From Isoetes taiwanensis (taxonomy: Eukaryota; Streptophyta; Lycopodiopsida; Isoetales; Isoetaceae): a stretch of 64,000 bases of DNA. Position 1 is the stretch's first letter. Each line of letters begins with the position of its first letter. Positions 37,041-48,132 of the stretch are shown here, in pieces. The stretch is from assembly GCA_021234155.1 (NCBI GenBank), contig JAJEKV010000030.1:15986003-16050002 (forward strand), in the 5' to 3' direction. The position numbers were made by a program, and so were the translations under genes. A model generated the notes under the pieces. The model was not told the DNA's origin. It worked only from the letters and a program-made list of their open reading frames with translations, and made no database searches.

Positions 37041-37738
37041 GCTCATGGCAAGTTGGTTGCCATGGGAGGGGAAAGTCCCCGTATGTATACGGCCGGGGGT
37101 CGTATATATTCAGGGAGCGTCACAGTTGGTTAGGTGGATCACCACCCCCATATCAACCTTAATCGACCCAGTTGAGCACCCAAGGAGCAGCTGAGCGCCC
37201 AAGGATTGTTGCAGACCTTACCAAAGTCACTAAACCACCACTAGCTGTTGCTGCCACCCTACTTGCAGCACTATGGAAGCACCCCACGATAACGGTTCCA
37301 GCCGAAACACGGGTTAGTAGTAGTTTAGCTTGTGACTTATAGGATAATACTGTAGTACTCTCTTTTCTGATTGCCTTTGTTGTGTCAGTCGATCCTCACT
37401 AAAGTCTGAGCCGGGGTAGAACCTGAGGTTTGGGGTGTTTTCTTAGTTTTAGATGCATATTCTTTGCCGTTGTTATTGGGATGGATGCGCCACCCTTCGT
37501 GGTGGTTATTTATATATGATTTATGCTGTGTGCTAACCCTTGTATTCATGCTTCCGTGACGTAGGAGCCCATCGAAGGCGTGGGCCGAATGACACCTCCG
37601 TGTCCTTCACCCGAGCATCTCTACGTAGATGGCCCGGGTCAGACGGAGGGCCCTGCTCATGGCAAGTTGGTTGCCATGGGAGGGGAAAGTCCCCGTATGT
37701 ATACGGCCGGGGGTCGTATATATTCAGGGAGCGTCACA
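37041..37738 (+). mobile_element. Rearranged 3' LTR of the gag-only element
   Basis: It begins with an 84-bp copy of the LTR's own terminus (37041-37124, ending CGTCACA), then jumps to LTR position 34012-34265 and then to 34986-35332. The right LTR therefore lacks its first 228 bp and a central 720 bp and carries an extra terminus. This could come from template switching during reverse transcription, recombination between copies or misassembly. Confidence 0.7.
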
Positions 37739-37743
37739 GGTAT

Positions 37744-38929
37744 AAAGGGAATCGAATCTTTCTGGCACTCAATAATATTTGCCCAATCACAAACCGTATT
37801 TTTATAATATATGATTATTAATGGTTTTTTGTTATATTCGTACGAGAATACGTATATTGCTGACGGTGGCATCGTGGATTCGAAATAGAAGCATTTAGGG
37901 TGGATGGATGGGCGCGTGGTGCACTTGCACAAAGCTTTCTATCTCTGGTTTTTGTCTTGTTTGCCGTGGCCAGGCTTAGAAAACAAAGAAGGGCAGAATG
38001 GGGTAGATACGTCAAGCCTTTTGTGTAGAAATGGAATCATCAGAGAAGGGCGAAGCTGTTTTGCAACAGAGGGGAAAAGGCAGGGGATTTGCATGGGAGA
38101 TTGCAGGGAGCTATTAGAGCCCTGGCAAGATAAATTACACTGCTATTACAATTAGAGCCCGGGCTATTACACTGGAAGGAAGGGGCAAGATAAATACACA
38201 GTTCCAGAGATAGATGGAACTGTCGGTTCTGCCCTTCCTTGGTTTTCGGCATCGTTGGGTTGAGGCCAAGCACTCGAGGATTCTTTGCAGGTGAGGTTTG
38301 AGCATCGGATTGGAACTGGAGCTCATCTCATCTTTGAATGTTGTTGTTGCGTTTGAGTTATGCCATGCCGCTGTATTCATGTGCCGCTTTTGAGTTATCC
38401 TATGGTCTTTTGTCATGGAGCGCCCCTTTAAAAGTGGGTCAACAAGGGCTAGTTTGACCCCAAAAAGACCTCAGATGGACGAACAGGATCTGTGGAGGGG
38501 GAATATCCTACGAATTGTGCCACGATCCAAGGGCCCCAAAAAAATAACTAGCAGAACTGCAGGGTTGGGAAGAAGGCTAGGCAGATGGGTTTGCGTTGGA
38601 ATTTTAAGCGTGGTAATTTGAATTTCAGCTGCAACTTTGAATTTAAGAATTGCGCGTTGACTTCCCATTATTGGTTTGATACGATGGCAAATGGAATTGT
38701 GAGTGAACAATAATTATATACATGTGGAAAAGGAATGCCAATGAAAATAGGATCTCGGCGAATGGCTAATAGGAACACCCCACCATTTACGCATATGAAC
38801 AAGCATTACCTATCATAGGATCTGATGCACGTCCATTTTGTATAATCCGTTTATGTGGATGCTCAATTTATCAAAAACTTTATGTGCCTTAGAATAGCCT
38901 CTGCTTAAATGTTCATGTACTAGTCTGTT
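37744..38929. other. No gene seen; short repeat at 38464-38515
   Basis: No supported gene. A 52-bp stretch starting AAAGACCTCAGATGGACGAA at 38464 recurs at 45463 inside the promoter region of the PTD-like gene. A pair of similar blocks (GGCAAGATAAAT(T)ACAC) occurs at 38123 and 38186. Confidence 0.6.
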
Positions 38930-39245
38930 GGTAGTGCTGATGTCATCATGCAAGCTTCAACCATGGCAATATAAATATGTGTATTGCTCTCCACATCCAT
39001 TAGCTGCATGTACTGGCAAAGTTGCTTGAGATTGACATTTGCAGAAAGAATGGCAGAACATGTGTATAAACTTAGTTTTAATACTTTGGCAAAAGCTTGG
39101 TCTACTTCAAGCAGCCCTCCATATGTATAAGATGATTGCCTACAATTTCAATTGATTGAAGTCCAGAATGAGACATGAGGTCTTGAACTTGCCTGTAGAT
39201 AAGGCATCTTTCTACTTAACACATTCAGGTAGAAGAGAGTGTGCG
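38930..39245 (-). pseudogene. PPR protein fragment
   Basis: Pentatricopeptide-repeat proteins bind organellar RNA in plants. On the minus strand one frame reads DLMSHSGLQSIEIVGNHLIH, then MYGG, AFAKVLKLSLYTCSAILSAN and MQLMDVESNTHIYIAMVEAC. This matches two consecutive PPR units of the PLS type (SGLxxxxxVGNxLIxMYGxxG, then WxAILSANxxxxxxAxxxYxxM). Only about two repeats remain; a frameshift at about 39185 and stops on either side make it a pseudogene or an isolated fragment. Confidence 0.65.
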
Positions 39246-40242
39246 ATGTTCCTTGACAATGGGACACCTTTCTGGTCCATACTTTGGGCCACCAAAAGAG
39301 ATTCATTGAGCAACCTTTGCTAAAAAGAAGTGTCCATCTTACCTTGTACATTGGCTTCCCGTGTTTTGTTTGGCTTCGGACAAAATCTTGTGCTCAACCA
39401 CCTTATGAAGTCAGATGATAGTAAAGTTAAAGCCATATCCCATTTACAAAATGTGTAATAGTTCACCAACCCGAATGGCCATTGTGGCATAGCTTGATGT
39501 CACAATTATGAGCACGTTGAATTATCTTCTAATTTATTGGAAGAAGGAAAAACTCTTATTTTTGCAAGGAATTGATAGCAGTTGGTCTCATAACAACATC
39601 TCCAGATGGGCACCCAGTTATAAATTCGTGCAGTCAGCTTTCATGTCCATGTTTCCTGTAAGACATGATTATTTTGCGATCTCAGACCAGTCTCATTCTG
39701 CAGTACAGAGTATACGAGGGACCATCTAATTGGGAAATTGCATTGGGAACCAAGTCCTCTTTTGAATTGGCATCGTTCTTAGCACATTTGCAGTAACCGT
39801 TCTGGGTTATACAGTTGCCAAGTAAGCTGTTTTATACGGTTTAATGTCTTGGAAATTAAAAGAATCAAGTATCCCTTTCTTGCAAAGCTTAAGAAATTGT
39901 CAATTATCCATGTTATTTTGAGCTTGATGCTTGGCATGCAATATTAACAGGTGTTTGATATGCTTGTATTCCTTTAGGAATTGGCACAAATGGAAAGAAT
40001 GGAGACATCTACCATCGAGTTTATTGTTTACGTTGTGCTCGTAGGGTGGAACAAGATGCAAACCCTAGATGTTTGGTGTGTAGACAGTTTCGTGCTTGCT
40101 TGTGAACGACATACATAATAAGAATGAGGTTTAATATACATGCAATGTTGAAGATGGAAGGAAAAACAAGGGACTTCTAATTTTTTTGTATTTCCCCGTG
40201 GTTAATATATTGATCTTGTTTACTTTGGTATTTATGCATCGT
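39246..40242. other. No gene seen
   Basis: No domain found upstream of the pectinesterase remnant. In particular no pectinesterase-inhibitor (PMEI) domain, which often precedes the catalytic domain, is readable here. Confidence 0.5.
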
Positions 40243-41080
40243 CAATGTTTGTGGGCAGGAACAGCTATCCAAGGTGGCTAAAAGAAGCGGATACAAAATT
40301 ACTGCAACATTGGGATTATTCTTCACAGTTAGTAGCAGATGCAATTGTAGCAAAGGATGGGAGTGGAATTTTTTCCAACATACAAGCAACAAGCCCTTCA
40401 TCATGTTGGTTGGAGACGGTGCTGGCAAAACAATAATAATTGCAAGCAAAAGAATCCAGGACCCTAGCATCACGACCTTTACCTCAGCAACAGTAGGTAT
40501 GTATAACTTAATTTTTACCCTTCAATCTTTTTATTCCAAAGTATGCCTTCGATTCTTGATCTTATGCAGCAATAGATGCAGAAAGATTTCTGGACAGAGA
40601 CATGACAATTGCAAACAAGGCTAGACCAAGAGTGCATCAGGCATTGGCATTGCGACTTGCTGCAGACAGAGTAGCTTTCTTTCGGTGCGCTTTTGAAGGT
40701 TATCAGGACACATTGTATGTTCATTTGTTTCGTCAATTCTTCAGAGATTGCAACATATATGGCACAACGGATTTTGTATTTGGAAATGTAGCAGCTCTGT
40801 TCCAGGATAACAGCCAAGAGAACACTATAACTGCTTAAGGATGGACTGACCCAAATCAGAACACAGGCCTGATATTTCAAGACTGCACTTTGAAGGGAGT
40901 TCCAGAGCTTCAAAGCAGGATCCCAACGTATCTAGGCAGATCTTGTAAGGAAATTTTGCCCTCGGTTCTTGGCAATCTTGGAAGAGGTTATTTGTGTGGA
41001 CCATGGGACTCTAGCAGCTGCTTGAGCACCAGGGCTACCACAGGGATACTCTACATAGAACAAAGGAAAATACAAAGATG
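40243..41080 (+). pseudogene. Pectin methylesterase pseudogene
   Basis: Pectinesterases remove methyl groups from cell-wall pectin. Readable blocks in order: SYPRWLKEADTKLLQ, ADAIVAKDGSGIFSNIQ, IMLVGDGAGKTIIIASKR, then a clean 73-bp GT-AG intron (40497-40569) joining TV to AIDAERFL. These are followed by HQALALRLAADRVAFFRCAF, GYQDTLY, RDCNIYGTTDFVFGN and TDPNQNTGLIFQDC. The catalytic Gln/Asp region (HQAxAL, GYQDTLY, RDCxxYGTxDF) is intact. But about 45 residues are missing before IMLVGD with a frameshift, a TAA at 40836 interrupts the frame, and the LGRPW motif reads LGRSC, losing its Trp. It is an inactive relic. Confidence 0.85.
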
Positions 41081-42192
41081 ATGAATTTGTTCTACCTATG
41101 GGCCATCGATAATACTTCGTGGCACTAAAAAATGCCTAACTACGATATGAGTAGCCTCATTTTCCAATGAGCATGAAAGAAGATGTTAAGACTTTGTTAA
41201 TCTGGACAACAGTTGGATCACTACTAGAGTTAAGTGAATTGGTTCTGTCCTAGAACGGCTTCCTCTATGGATCTCCAAACGCAAAGCTTCCATTTGAAAG
41301 TAGATGAAGTGGTGAGGAACATTTAATTATGCCTGGGACAAAGAAATGTAAATGAAGACAATCAAATTAGTTTCCATACCTGGCCAATTCGCACGGCCTT
41401 AGGGAGGCCCGCCATTCCAGCACTCCATCATCAGGTGCAGCTTCCCCATAGCCGTTTTGTAGAAGGAGCAGCCATGCATAACGAAGTATCAGAAAATGTT
41501 CATGTTCCAGAGATAGTATATATACCAAGTATAAATGTACGTAGCATGTAATTTATGAGTGAAATTGGCCATGATCTACCTTTTCCCTCTGTTTTCAGCA
41601 AATGGAAGGCCACACGTTTTAATATTACAACTGCTCGCACACTGTCAGATATCAAAATATGATGAATTACAAGGACCAAACCTGGTTCCAATAAGAATAA
41701 GTAAGATATCAAAATTTTACCTTGATGGATGAGAATCTCGCTCCACTCAGTCAACTTTTTACTTTGCATATACAATTTAAGCACATTGTTCACTCGTCTA
41801 CAAAATCAATATTTTTAAGTTTATGGAAAACTTTAGAATATCTGTTGCCAAAAGTCTGCAGAGGTTAATTCACAAGAGGCATTATACAGAGGTGGGAAAA
41901 AGCATAGACGGTGCCTTGAATTCCCTTTCATGAACGATTAAAAAACAAATCTAGCACTTACTGAAAGTTTTGATTAGAAATTTCTATAATTTCATGATGG
42001 CAATGCACAAGTTACGATGTTAAAGATGAGGTTTCTAGCATTCTACCTTGCTCGAGGGTTTGCTGAGCAGGATCTGCAGGAGCAGCTTTGAAAGCAGCTT
42101 ATCTCCTGAATAAATCATCTGGAAATAAAGAGGAAAGATTAACTTATACCGTGCTTATGTTGAACTGGTGCCATGGCACAATTCTTACCTCA
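41081..42192 (-). other. Possible exons of an unidentified minus-strand gene
   Basis: Several minus-strand segments end at good splice donors. 42105-42047 (DKLLSKLLLQILLSKPSSK) precedes GTAGAA. A frame around 41785-41722 reads NNVLKLYMQSKKLTEWSEIL before GGTAAAA. Around 41645-41580 it reads SDSVRAVVILKRVAFHLLKT before GTAGAT. Around 41480-41382 it reads DDGVLEWRASLRPCELA before GTATGG. The helical, Leu-rich text is protein-like, but the phase between the first two does not join cleanly, and I do not recognise the protein. It may be a decayed or partly misread gene. Confidence 0.3.
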
Positions 42193-42262
42193 TTTGAAAT
42201 AAGAATAGAATAGAATAGATTTTTAGCGTCCACGGAGACCAATTGGCCGATGGGACCGAAAC
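42193..42262 (-). repeat. LINE-type 3' end with (TTCTA)n tail
   Basis: On the minus strand: TTGGTCTCCGTGGACGCTAA, then AAATC and (TTCTA)n. The terminal motif (CTCC.TGGACGCTAA) resembles the 3' ends at 11.7 and 53.05 kb. No coding part is visible. Confidence 0.5.
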
Positions 42263-44288
42263 AAAAAAGAGATCACGTGCAAACTAAGGCTTCTTGTTAC
42301 GTAAGTCATGAAAGCCATATTCGCAACTTGTGCATCCATGCCTGTATGGTGGTAAAAAACGGATTCAACATATCTTTCTTACATTCTTTGGACTGCAACT
42401 TTAGTGAGCAACATTCTCCAAACAAAGTGAATGCTGTAATGCCATAGCATATGAAGGGTGTGATTCTCCTATCCATAAAAGGACATCAGTTACAATTGAT
42501 CTATTTTTATCTCTTGTGCATTAACAACCATCTCCATCGACCTTGCATTTCCAATTCCATGTATTATATCTCTTTCCTTGTGTCTAGACTAATGCAAGAA
42601 GTAACGTAAATGTCTTGATTTTGATTTTGAGTAATTAGGGCAATAAATCTCCATGCTCTAATTTCTGCACCACCACCTAATTCAAGAGATTTCTTTGCAC
42701 AGTCCAATGATGCACTCAAGTTCTGCAGATTGCAGCAGTCAAATAAGGTGAGGATCCTCTCGTTCTAGAAGTGTTGCTTCCTGCAGTTCTTCTTATGCCT
42801 TTGATTCTAATATTGTTTTGCACTATTGGCTTTTTTGTTTAAAGCTAAAGCTTTTTTGTTTGCCAGCTTCCCATGAACTGCGACCTGCATTGGTAAATAG
42901 CTCTGTCAGTTATCTTTAACTATTTTGCTGCAAGATATCTTCAAAGCCAATGCATCCTTAGTTTCAAAACTGAAATACTGAACAAATTAACCCTTGCCAT
43001 CTTAGCCTCCTGTTTTATTGCATTTGGCAATACATCTCCCTGTTATGGCTACTCGTATCATTTTAATTGTTGCAACCTGCATTCTAAATTCAGTTTCAAC
43101 TTATCTGTAGGAAGTGCCCTTAGCTCGTCTTGCAGAGCAGCTTCTGTTTTCACCAGCTGATGGCTTTTCAAATACTATAAAATAACACTAATTGTGTCGT
43201 CCATATCCATCCTTATGCGTGATGTGCTATCAACCTTCTTGCTACATCGGACAAACATTGCATACCGTATCAAACACTGTTGTCGAAAACCACATGAGAA
43301 TAAAAAAAACTCCTTTTGCAACAATCCAAAGAACAACTTTTAAAAAGCAGCATATTTTTAGTTTCTACAACTCTAAAACTGGCTTCAAACTACAAATATA
43401 AATGCAGAGATATCTAGCCTAAGGCAATCTTGGAAGGAACAAAATAAAGATGGCAAAAGAAGGCGGCCAAAATCCTAAGGCCCCTAGATTTAGATTGCAT
43501 TACATTTGGGAGCTCGTGATCTGCCGGTGCACTGGCATATCAGACTGCCGCCTCATCAAACTGTAGTGGATATGCCCAACTACAGGAGGTAATCTCTAGC
43601 TGCATTAGCTGTAAGATCTGCAGGGGAAAGAAATTCAAAGCCCCAAAATTTTAAACCCAAAACAAGACCCCCCAAAATCGGAAACTAAGTTAGAAAAGAA
43701 AGAAGTGTCAAAAACCCACCATACGAAGCCCCATTCGATTTTCTTCTTTCAAGCTTGCTGCTTCCTGTTATTAATAGAATGGAATCAATCGACAAAGAGA
43801 ATCCAGATAATAAGAAAATCAGGGTATATGAAAAATCATACCAAGATATATGATCATAGTCCTCTGAGATGCTACAATCAAAAGCTTGGAAAATTTCCCC
43901 AAGCATGATACTATTCTCATTCTCCATATACTGATATGACTTCGATTTGGCAAAAACAAGACCCTTCTTCAAGCTTTATCTCTGGACTCAACAAGACACC
44001 ATGGTTCAAGCTTTATCTCCGAAATACGAGTTTGAGATGCTCGAAGAAAATTTTTTCCTGGCTTTTTCCTAATGTACCAAGTTCAAAAAAGCAAAACGGT
44101 GGTTCCCATGACTATAGTGGATGCATCTTAGGTAAACCCCAGCTAGTATAATCGCCTATGTAGGATGCAGCCGTGAAGGGAAGGAAGCCGGCAGACGACG
44201 GAGTGGGAAGGAAATTACTGGATTTTTCGAATTTCCAGAACCGTTGATGCCGAAAATAAGAGATCCGATGGACAGGAGTTTTTTTAGC
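42263..44288. other. No gene established
   Basis: A plus-strand exon-like stretch at 42650-42747 (ALISAPPPNSRDFFAQSNDA, followed by AAG|GTGAGG) and another near 43109-43155 (EVPLARLAEQLLFSPA) are suggestive but unrecognised. The minus-strand frame 43685-43972 is also unassigned. Otherwise AT-rich. Confidence 0.35.
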
Positions 44289-44436
44289 TTACGTGGCACG
44301 ACACTTGGCATAGCTAGAATTATAGGAAATCGAGCAGTTCGGGTTAGGCAACCCTGCTAATCACACGTTTTAGCCATAATATACGACTTGATTAGGTTAA
44401 TACATGTTCGCTTGAGGGGAAATTGTCACCCCAATT
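44289..44436. repeat. Direct duplication, copy 1 (pairs with 45390-45617)
   Basis: Shares GGCATAGCTAGAATT, GGTTAGGCAACCCTGCTAA, CACAC(G/A)TTTTAGCCATAATAT and TACATGTTCGCTTGAGGGGA with the copy upstream of the PTD-like gene. Confidence 0.85.
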
Positions 44437-44637
44437 CCTATCAAAGATATCCTATTACCACCTCACAAGAAGCTGCAAGCCTCTGTATACTATTTCTGTC
44501 ATTAGATATTACAGAAATTGATGCAAATACCCCCACTTGGCTAAAGGTGATGCCTCCAAGTGATGATAAGTTGCACCACTTCATGCTCAGAACACGCTTG
44601 CATTGTCCGACAGCCAAATTTATCCTGTATCCTTTTT

Positions 44638-45345
44638 CACCATACAACTTGTGCTTCTGTGATCGAACAAAAGTATACTAAGACCTATTAGATGACCTCT
44701 GAGATGTCTATCCCATTTGCAAACTTTGCCTCCTGAAGAAAATAATAATTGAAATTTGACAGCGAAGGTAAATACTGATGTGTCAAGCCCATCTTTCTCT
44801 ACTTTTAAGATATCCTTGCATCAGCTATCAATAGAGGTGTCAGTTACAGATGCATAGCAAGGGTGTATGCCGTCGAAATAAAATACTACCATACCTGGAT
44901 CAATTTCTTACAAATCACTAGCTCAACCCTTCCATTTTCAAATGATCTTGTCCTTGATTGCCCAGAATCAGCACATCTTCTGCTAGGAATGCTAAGCCTG
45001 GAATTTTCACATCCTCTTACATAGAGAGAACCACCGCCCAATGAAGGTGCTTCATCGTTGCTCCTTGTGCAAAAAAGATGATTTATTCTTTGGACACATA
45101 AGTATACAGCCACCGTTTGCAATATCCGATGCTCTACACAATTTGGTAAAATCATTTGGACAGGTATGCTAGAGTCCATGATAGACGACATATTGCAGCT
45201 ATGGTGCGCTCTCGGCAAGCCCATCTAAGAAGGATGAGACAATTTTACTAAACTAAGGGTAAGCAAAGCTGCAGAGAAAGGATCGCCAAACTCCGAGGAG
45301 GCACTCCGGCAAATAATTACTTGGGGTTTTCTAATTTCCATGGCC
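44638..45345 (-). other. Candidate minus-strand gene fragment, unidentified
   Basis: A minus-strand frame from 45407 to 44886 is open apart from one TAG at 45225. It contains SASSEFGDPFSAALLTLSL and, after a plausible acceptor (TTCTTAG), MSSIMDSSIPVQMILPNCVE and GQSRTRSFENGRVELVICKK, ending at a donor-like GTATGG. Downstream pieces (DILKVEKDGLDTS) could be another exon. I recognise no family. If real, it would share a roughly 300-bp divergent promoter with the PTD-like gene. Confidence 0.3.
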
Positions 45346-45389
45346 GTAGGATTCGAAATTACAAATTTGGACGGCTCAAAATGAAAATA

Positions 45390-45617
45390 GCTGACGTGGC
45401 AGGACACGTGGCATAGCTAGAATTGCGGGAAAGTGGGCAGCTCGGGTTAGGCAACCCTGCTAAAAAGACCTCAGATGGACGAACATGATCCGTGGAGGGG
45501 GAACATCCTACGAATAAATAATCACACATTTTAGCCCCGAAAAAATAATCACACATTTTAGCCATAATATAGGTTAATACATGTTCGCTTGAGGGGAAAT
45601 TGTCACCCCAATTCCGG
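45390..45617. repeat. Direct duplication, copy 2, with 60-bp insert
   Basis: Homologous to 44289-44436 but interrupted by a roughly 60-bp insert (45461-45521) containing the 52-bp sequence also present at 38464, plus a short tandem duplication of TAATCACACATTTTAGCC. The copy ends about 36 bp before the PTD-like start codon, so it forms that gene's proximal promoter. Confidence 0.8.
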
Positions 45618-45652
45618 CTACCGGAAAGCTTAAAAACGCTTCGGGATTTGGT

Positions 45653-46917
45653 ATGGCCACCATGTCCGGCGGCATCTGTATCGCAAGCGAACGATGGCGA
45701 GAAGCTCAGTTCCACACTTTCACTAACGCATTTTCGAACCTTCTTCAGGATGAGAATTATCGTGTCAGGTTTTCCAACATTTCTCCGGTCAGTAGTTGTT
45801 GCGGATAACGACATATAAGCTTAGAAATACTTATGCATTGAACTGTTTCCTTTTTTTTCTCTTTCTTTCCTGCTGTGTAAGGACTTCATATTCAACAATG
45901 GCGGAGTTTCTGTGGCATTTATATTGATCTTAGATCCACAGAAAGAGTTATCCCCAAATATGTGGGAAAGGTATGGCTGGAATTTGTAGTTGCTGATGCG
46001 TTGCTTATTGAATTGTAATTTCATAGTACAGAAGAAATGTATAGTAAAGAATGTGATATGAACTGATCTCTGCATTGTTGTAGAAATTACTGTAAGTCCA
46101 GTGATTGCAATATCGATTTCTTTCAGAATTGAGAAGGTTAGGGCTACTTTTAGAATTCTACATGTTATAATAGCATTGCCATCGGAGGAAGCAAACAGAG
46201 CCTTCATCGAATTCTACTTCAGGTAATGTCATACATGCAAGTCATAAGATGTGCTGGAAGCCCTAAAGTGGAGTTTCTTTAGCCGTCCAAGTCCAATGAA
46301 TATTGGCGCACCAGCATATATTTTAGTATTGGATGCAACTGCTGCAATGGAAAAGATGATACGAATGGCACATGTTCATGCTGGTAAGAATCTAATACTT
46401 GAAGCAAGCAAGTTGATCCATTTAAATTTGTTTCGAGAAGCAAATTTTAAGCAGGCAATTTCTGACATAACCCAATGCAGAGTGTAAACGCCAAGGGACA
46501 ATTGCTTTGCTTGATTTAGAGGTGAACACATCTAACTTTCTGTTGTTTTCATTCTAGTCACTGCTTGGTAGCTTCAATCTCTGAGGAATAAATGTTGCCA
46601 TTAGAGGAAGGAATTTGTGCAGTCAGAAGAAGCCCGCCTCAATAGCATTGCTGCTATCCCTCTACTGGATCATCATGATGCCTTTTCGGTAGGTCTGTCT
46701 GTAAACCGTGTTGATTTTCTCACTCAAATTTTAGAATTGTGTGTTGATCTACTAAAAACCTTGGCAGCTTGAGCAAGCTTTTGGTTCCATCACCAATATC
46801 AGTAGAGCTTCTCAAGAATTGATTATGGAGATAACTGACCTTTCCATTGACAAGGCTGCTGCTGTTACCAGATTCTTCAATGACAAATGCTATGGGGCCA
46901 CACCTAAGCTTAGCTGA
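45653..46917 (+). CDS. PTD: PARTING DANCERS (PTD)-like ERCC1-family protein, 7 exons
   Basis: PTD pairs with SHOC1 in an XPF-ERCC1-like complex needed for meiotic crossovers. The gene is intact when spliced: exons 45653-45787, 45882-45970, 46127-46222, 46283-46383, 46481-46521, 46623-46688 and 46768-46917, all with GT-AG introns in consistent phase, 225 residues ending in TGA. Exon 1 holds WREAQFHTFTNAFSNLL and joins to DFIFNNGGVSVAFILILD. Exons 3-4 give the nuclease-like fold (ALPSEEANRAFIEFYF, then PAYILVLDATAAMEKMIRMA). Exon 7 gives the helix-hairpin-helix: EQAFGSITNISRASQEL and LSIDKAAAVTRFF. No ERKxxxD active site is present, as known for PTD. A second ATG at 45662 has a better context (GCCACCATG). 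I assign PTD rather than ERCC1 from its small size and exon 1-2 text. No tool confirmed it. Confidence 0.8.
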
Positions 46918-48132
46918 TTTTCGTGTCCATGTGTTTTATCCTATCATGCTTTAGGTGCATTTGTTGGGCCCAGGAACACTACCATTAGAAAGAACTCCGT
47001 GCATCAAGACCTAAGGGGTTTGCAAACAGACAATTGAACTCTGACCGGTCTTCAACTTTGAAGTCTAAACACTTTGAAGTGCCAATTTTTGTCATTGCCC
47101 ATTGTTGCACATCGAGGCACCAATTATGCATTCTATTAAACTTTTCTCTGACTTCCAAATTGAAATTACAGAACGAACTGCTCCTGTATATGGCGTTTGT
47201 ATTCTAGTTTTAAATGCATAAGCTAAACAGGCGCAAATAAAAAGAGAGAAATGCAAGGAAATGTGGCCTGAAAATCGACAGGCCCTTTGCAAACTTGATT
47301 GCTCACAAAAAAGCAACGACAATCCAGATTCATTGATAGCCCTAGAAACGCAATAAGGTTCCATGGATAAAATTCTGTCAATGATGATGCATATCCCTAG
47401 GAACATCCAATTAGCAACGATGATCATTTTGCAATGGAACTGGATTGATTGGTTTTTACAAACATGGGTTGACAATCAGCCATTTAGGATTTCTTACCAC
47501 ATGATCTCTAGGATTCTTACACATGATGTTTTCACTATTTAATCACATCACGTTCTATTAGAAGTTCATTATTCACGCCTTGGGAAGCCACCATTTCCAT
47601 TTTCTTTGTACATGTCTTTTTCCACGACCCTTAAAGCCATCAGACTTGCCAGCATCAAGATAGGTATGCCTTCTCAGCCCAAAGCGCTGATTAGACATTA
47701 AATTTCCAAGCTATAAAAATTGTTGAAATCTAAGAGTAAAACAAGATTTCAGATGGAGTCGCAGCTCTTCTTCCTGAGTCTGCATTATGGGAGTTTGGAG
47801 TTTGAGACCAGGCTGGGGCAAAACCTACATCTTAGACATGCATTATGAATTGAGGACAATTTTGGCAGACAATCATAATAATGCTTGTTGCTAGAAGGTA
47901 CAACTTGATATTGGAGAGGCCCGTAGACAAAAACAATTTGCATCGTATCAAGCCATAAAACCAAAACTTATCATCATAGTGTCCTCACATCTACAATTAG
48001 TGGCTGAGCTAGATTATTAAATTTGATGGAACACCATAGCTTTGGATACAAAAATGCCTTCTTATTTGACAACTTTAAACCAAGCTTAGAAACTGCACTT
48101 TATTCCATATACTAAATCAATCTGCATTAAAG
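46918..48132. other. Intergenic; nothing firmly identified
   Basis: No supported gene. A minus-strand exon-like stretch near 47590-47710 (NQRFGLRRHTYLDAGKSDGF) is unassigned. The missing C-terminal half of the SAMHD1-like gene was searched for here by eye and not found. Confidence 0.5.

Larger units (their letters stand above)
33784..37738 (+). mobile_element. Nonautonomous gag-only LTR element, 5-bp target duplication
   Basis: The element starts TGTGACG and ends CGTCACA. GGTAT flanks it at 33779-33783 and 37739-37743. The 5' LTR is 33784-35332 (1549 bp), and a primer-binding-like TGGTATC follows. The internal region holds only gag-like frames, with no protease, RT or integrase. The right LTR is rearranged. 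The termini and several LTR blocks are shared with the chromovirus LTR at 9368-11074, so it probably depends on that family for movement. This is the pattern called TR-GAG or LARD in plants. Confidence 0.85.

Noticed and set aside
41081-42105. A complete minus-strand gene
   Set aside because: Exon-like pieces are protein-like, but phases do not join and no family is recognised, so it is listed only as a weak candidate.
45359-45814. 151-codon minus-strand frame
   Set aside because: It is antisense to exon 1 and the promoter of the PTD-like gene, and its second half lies in a repeat.
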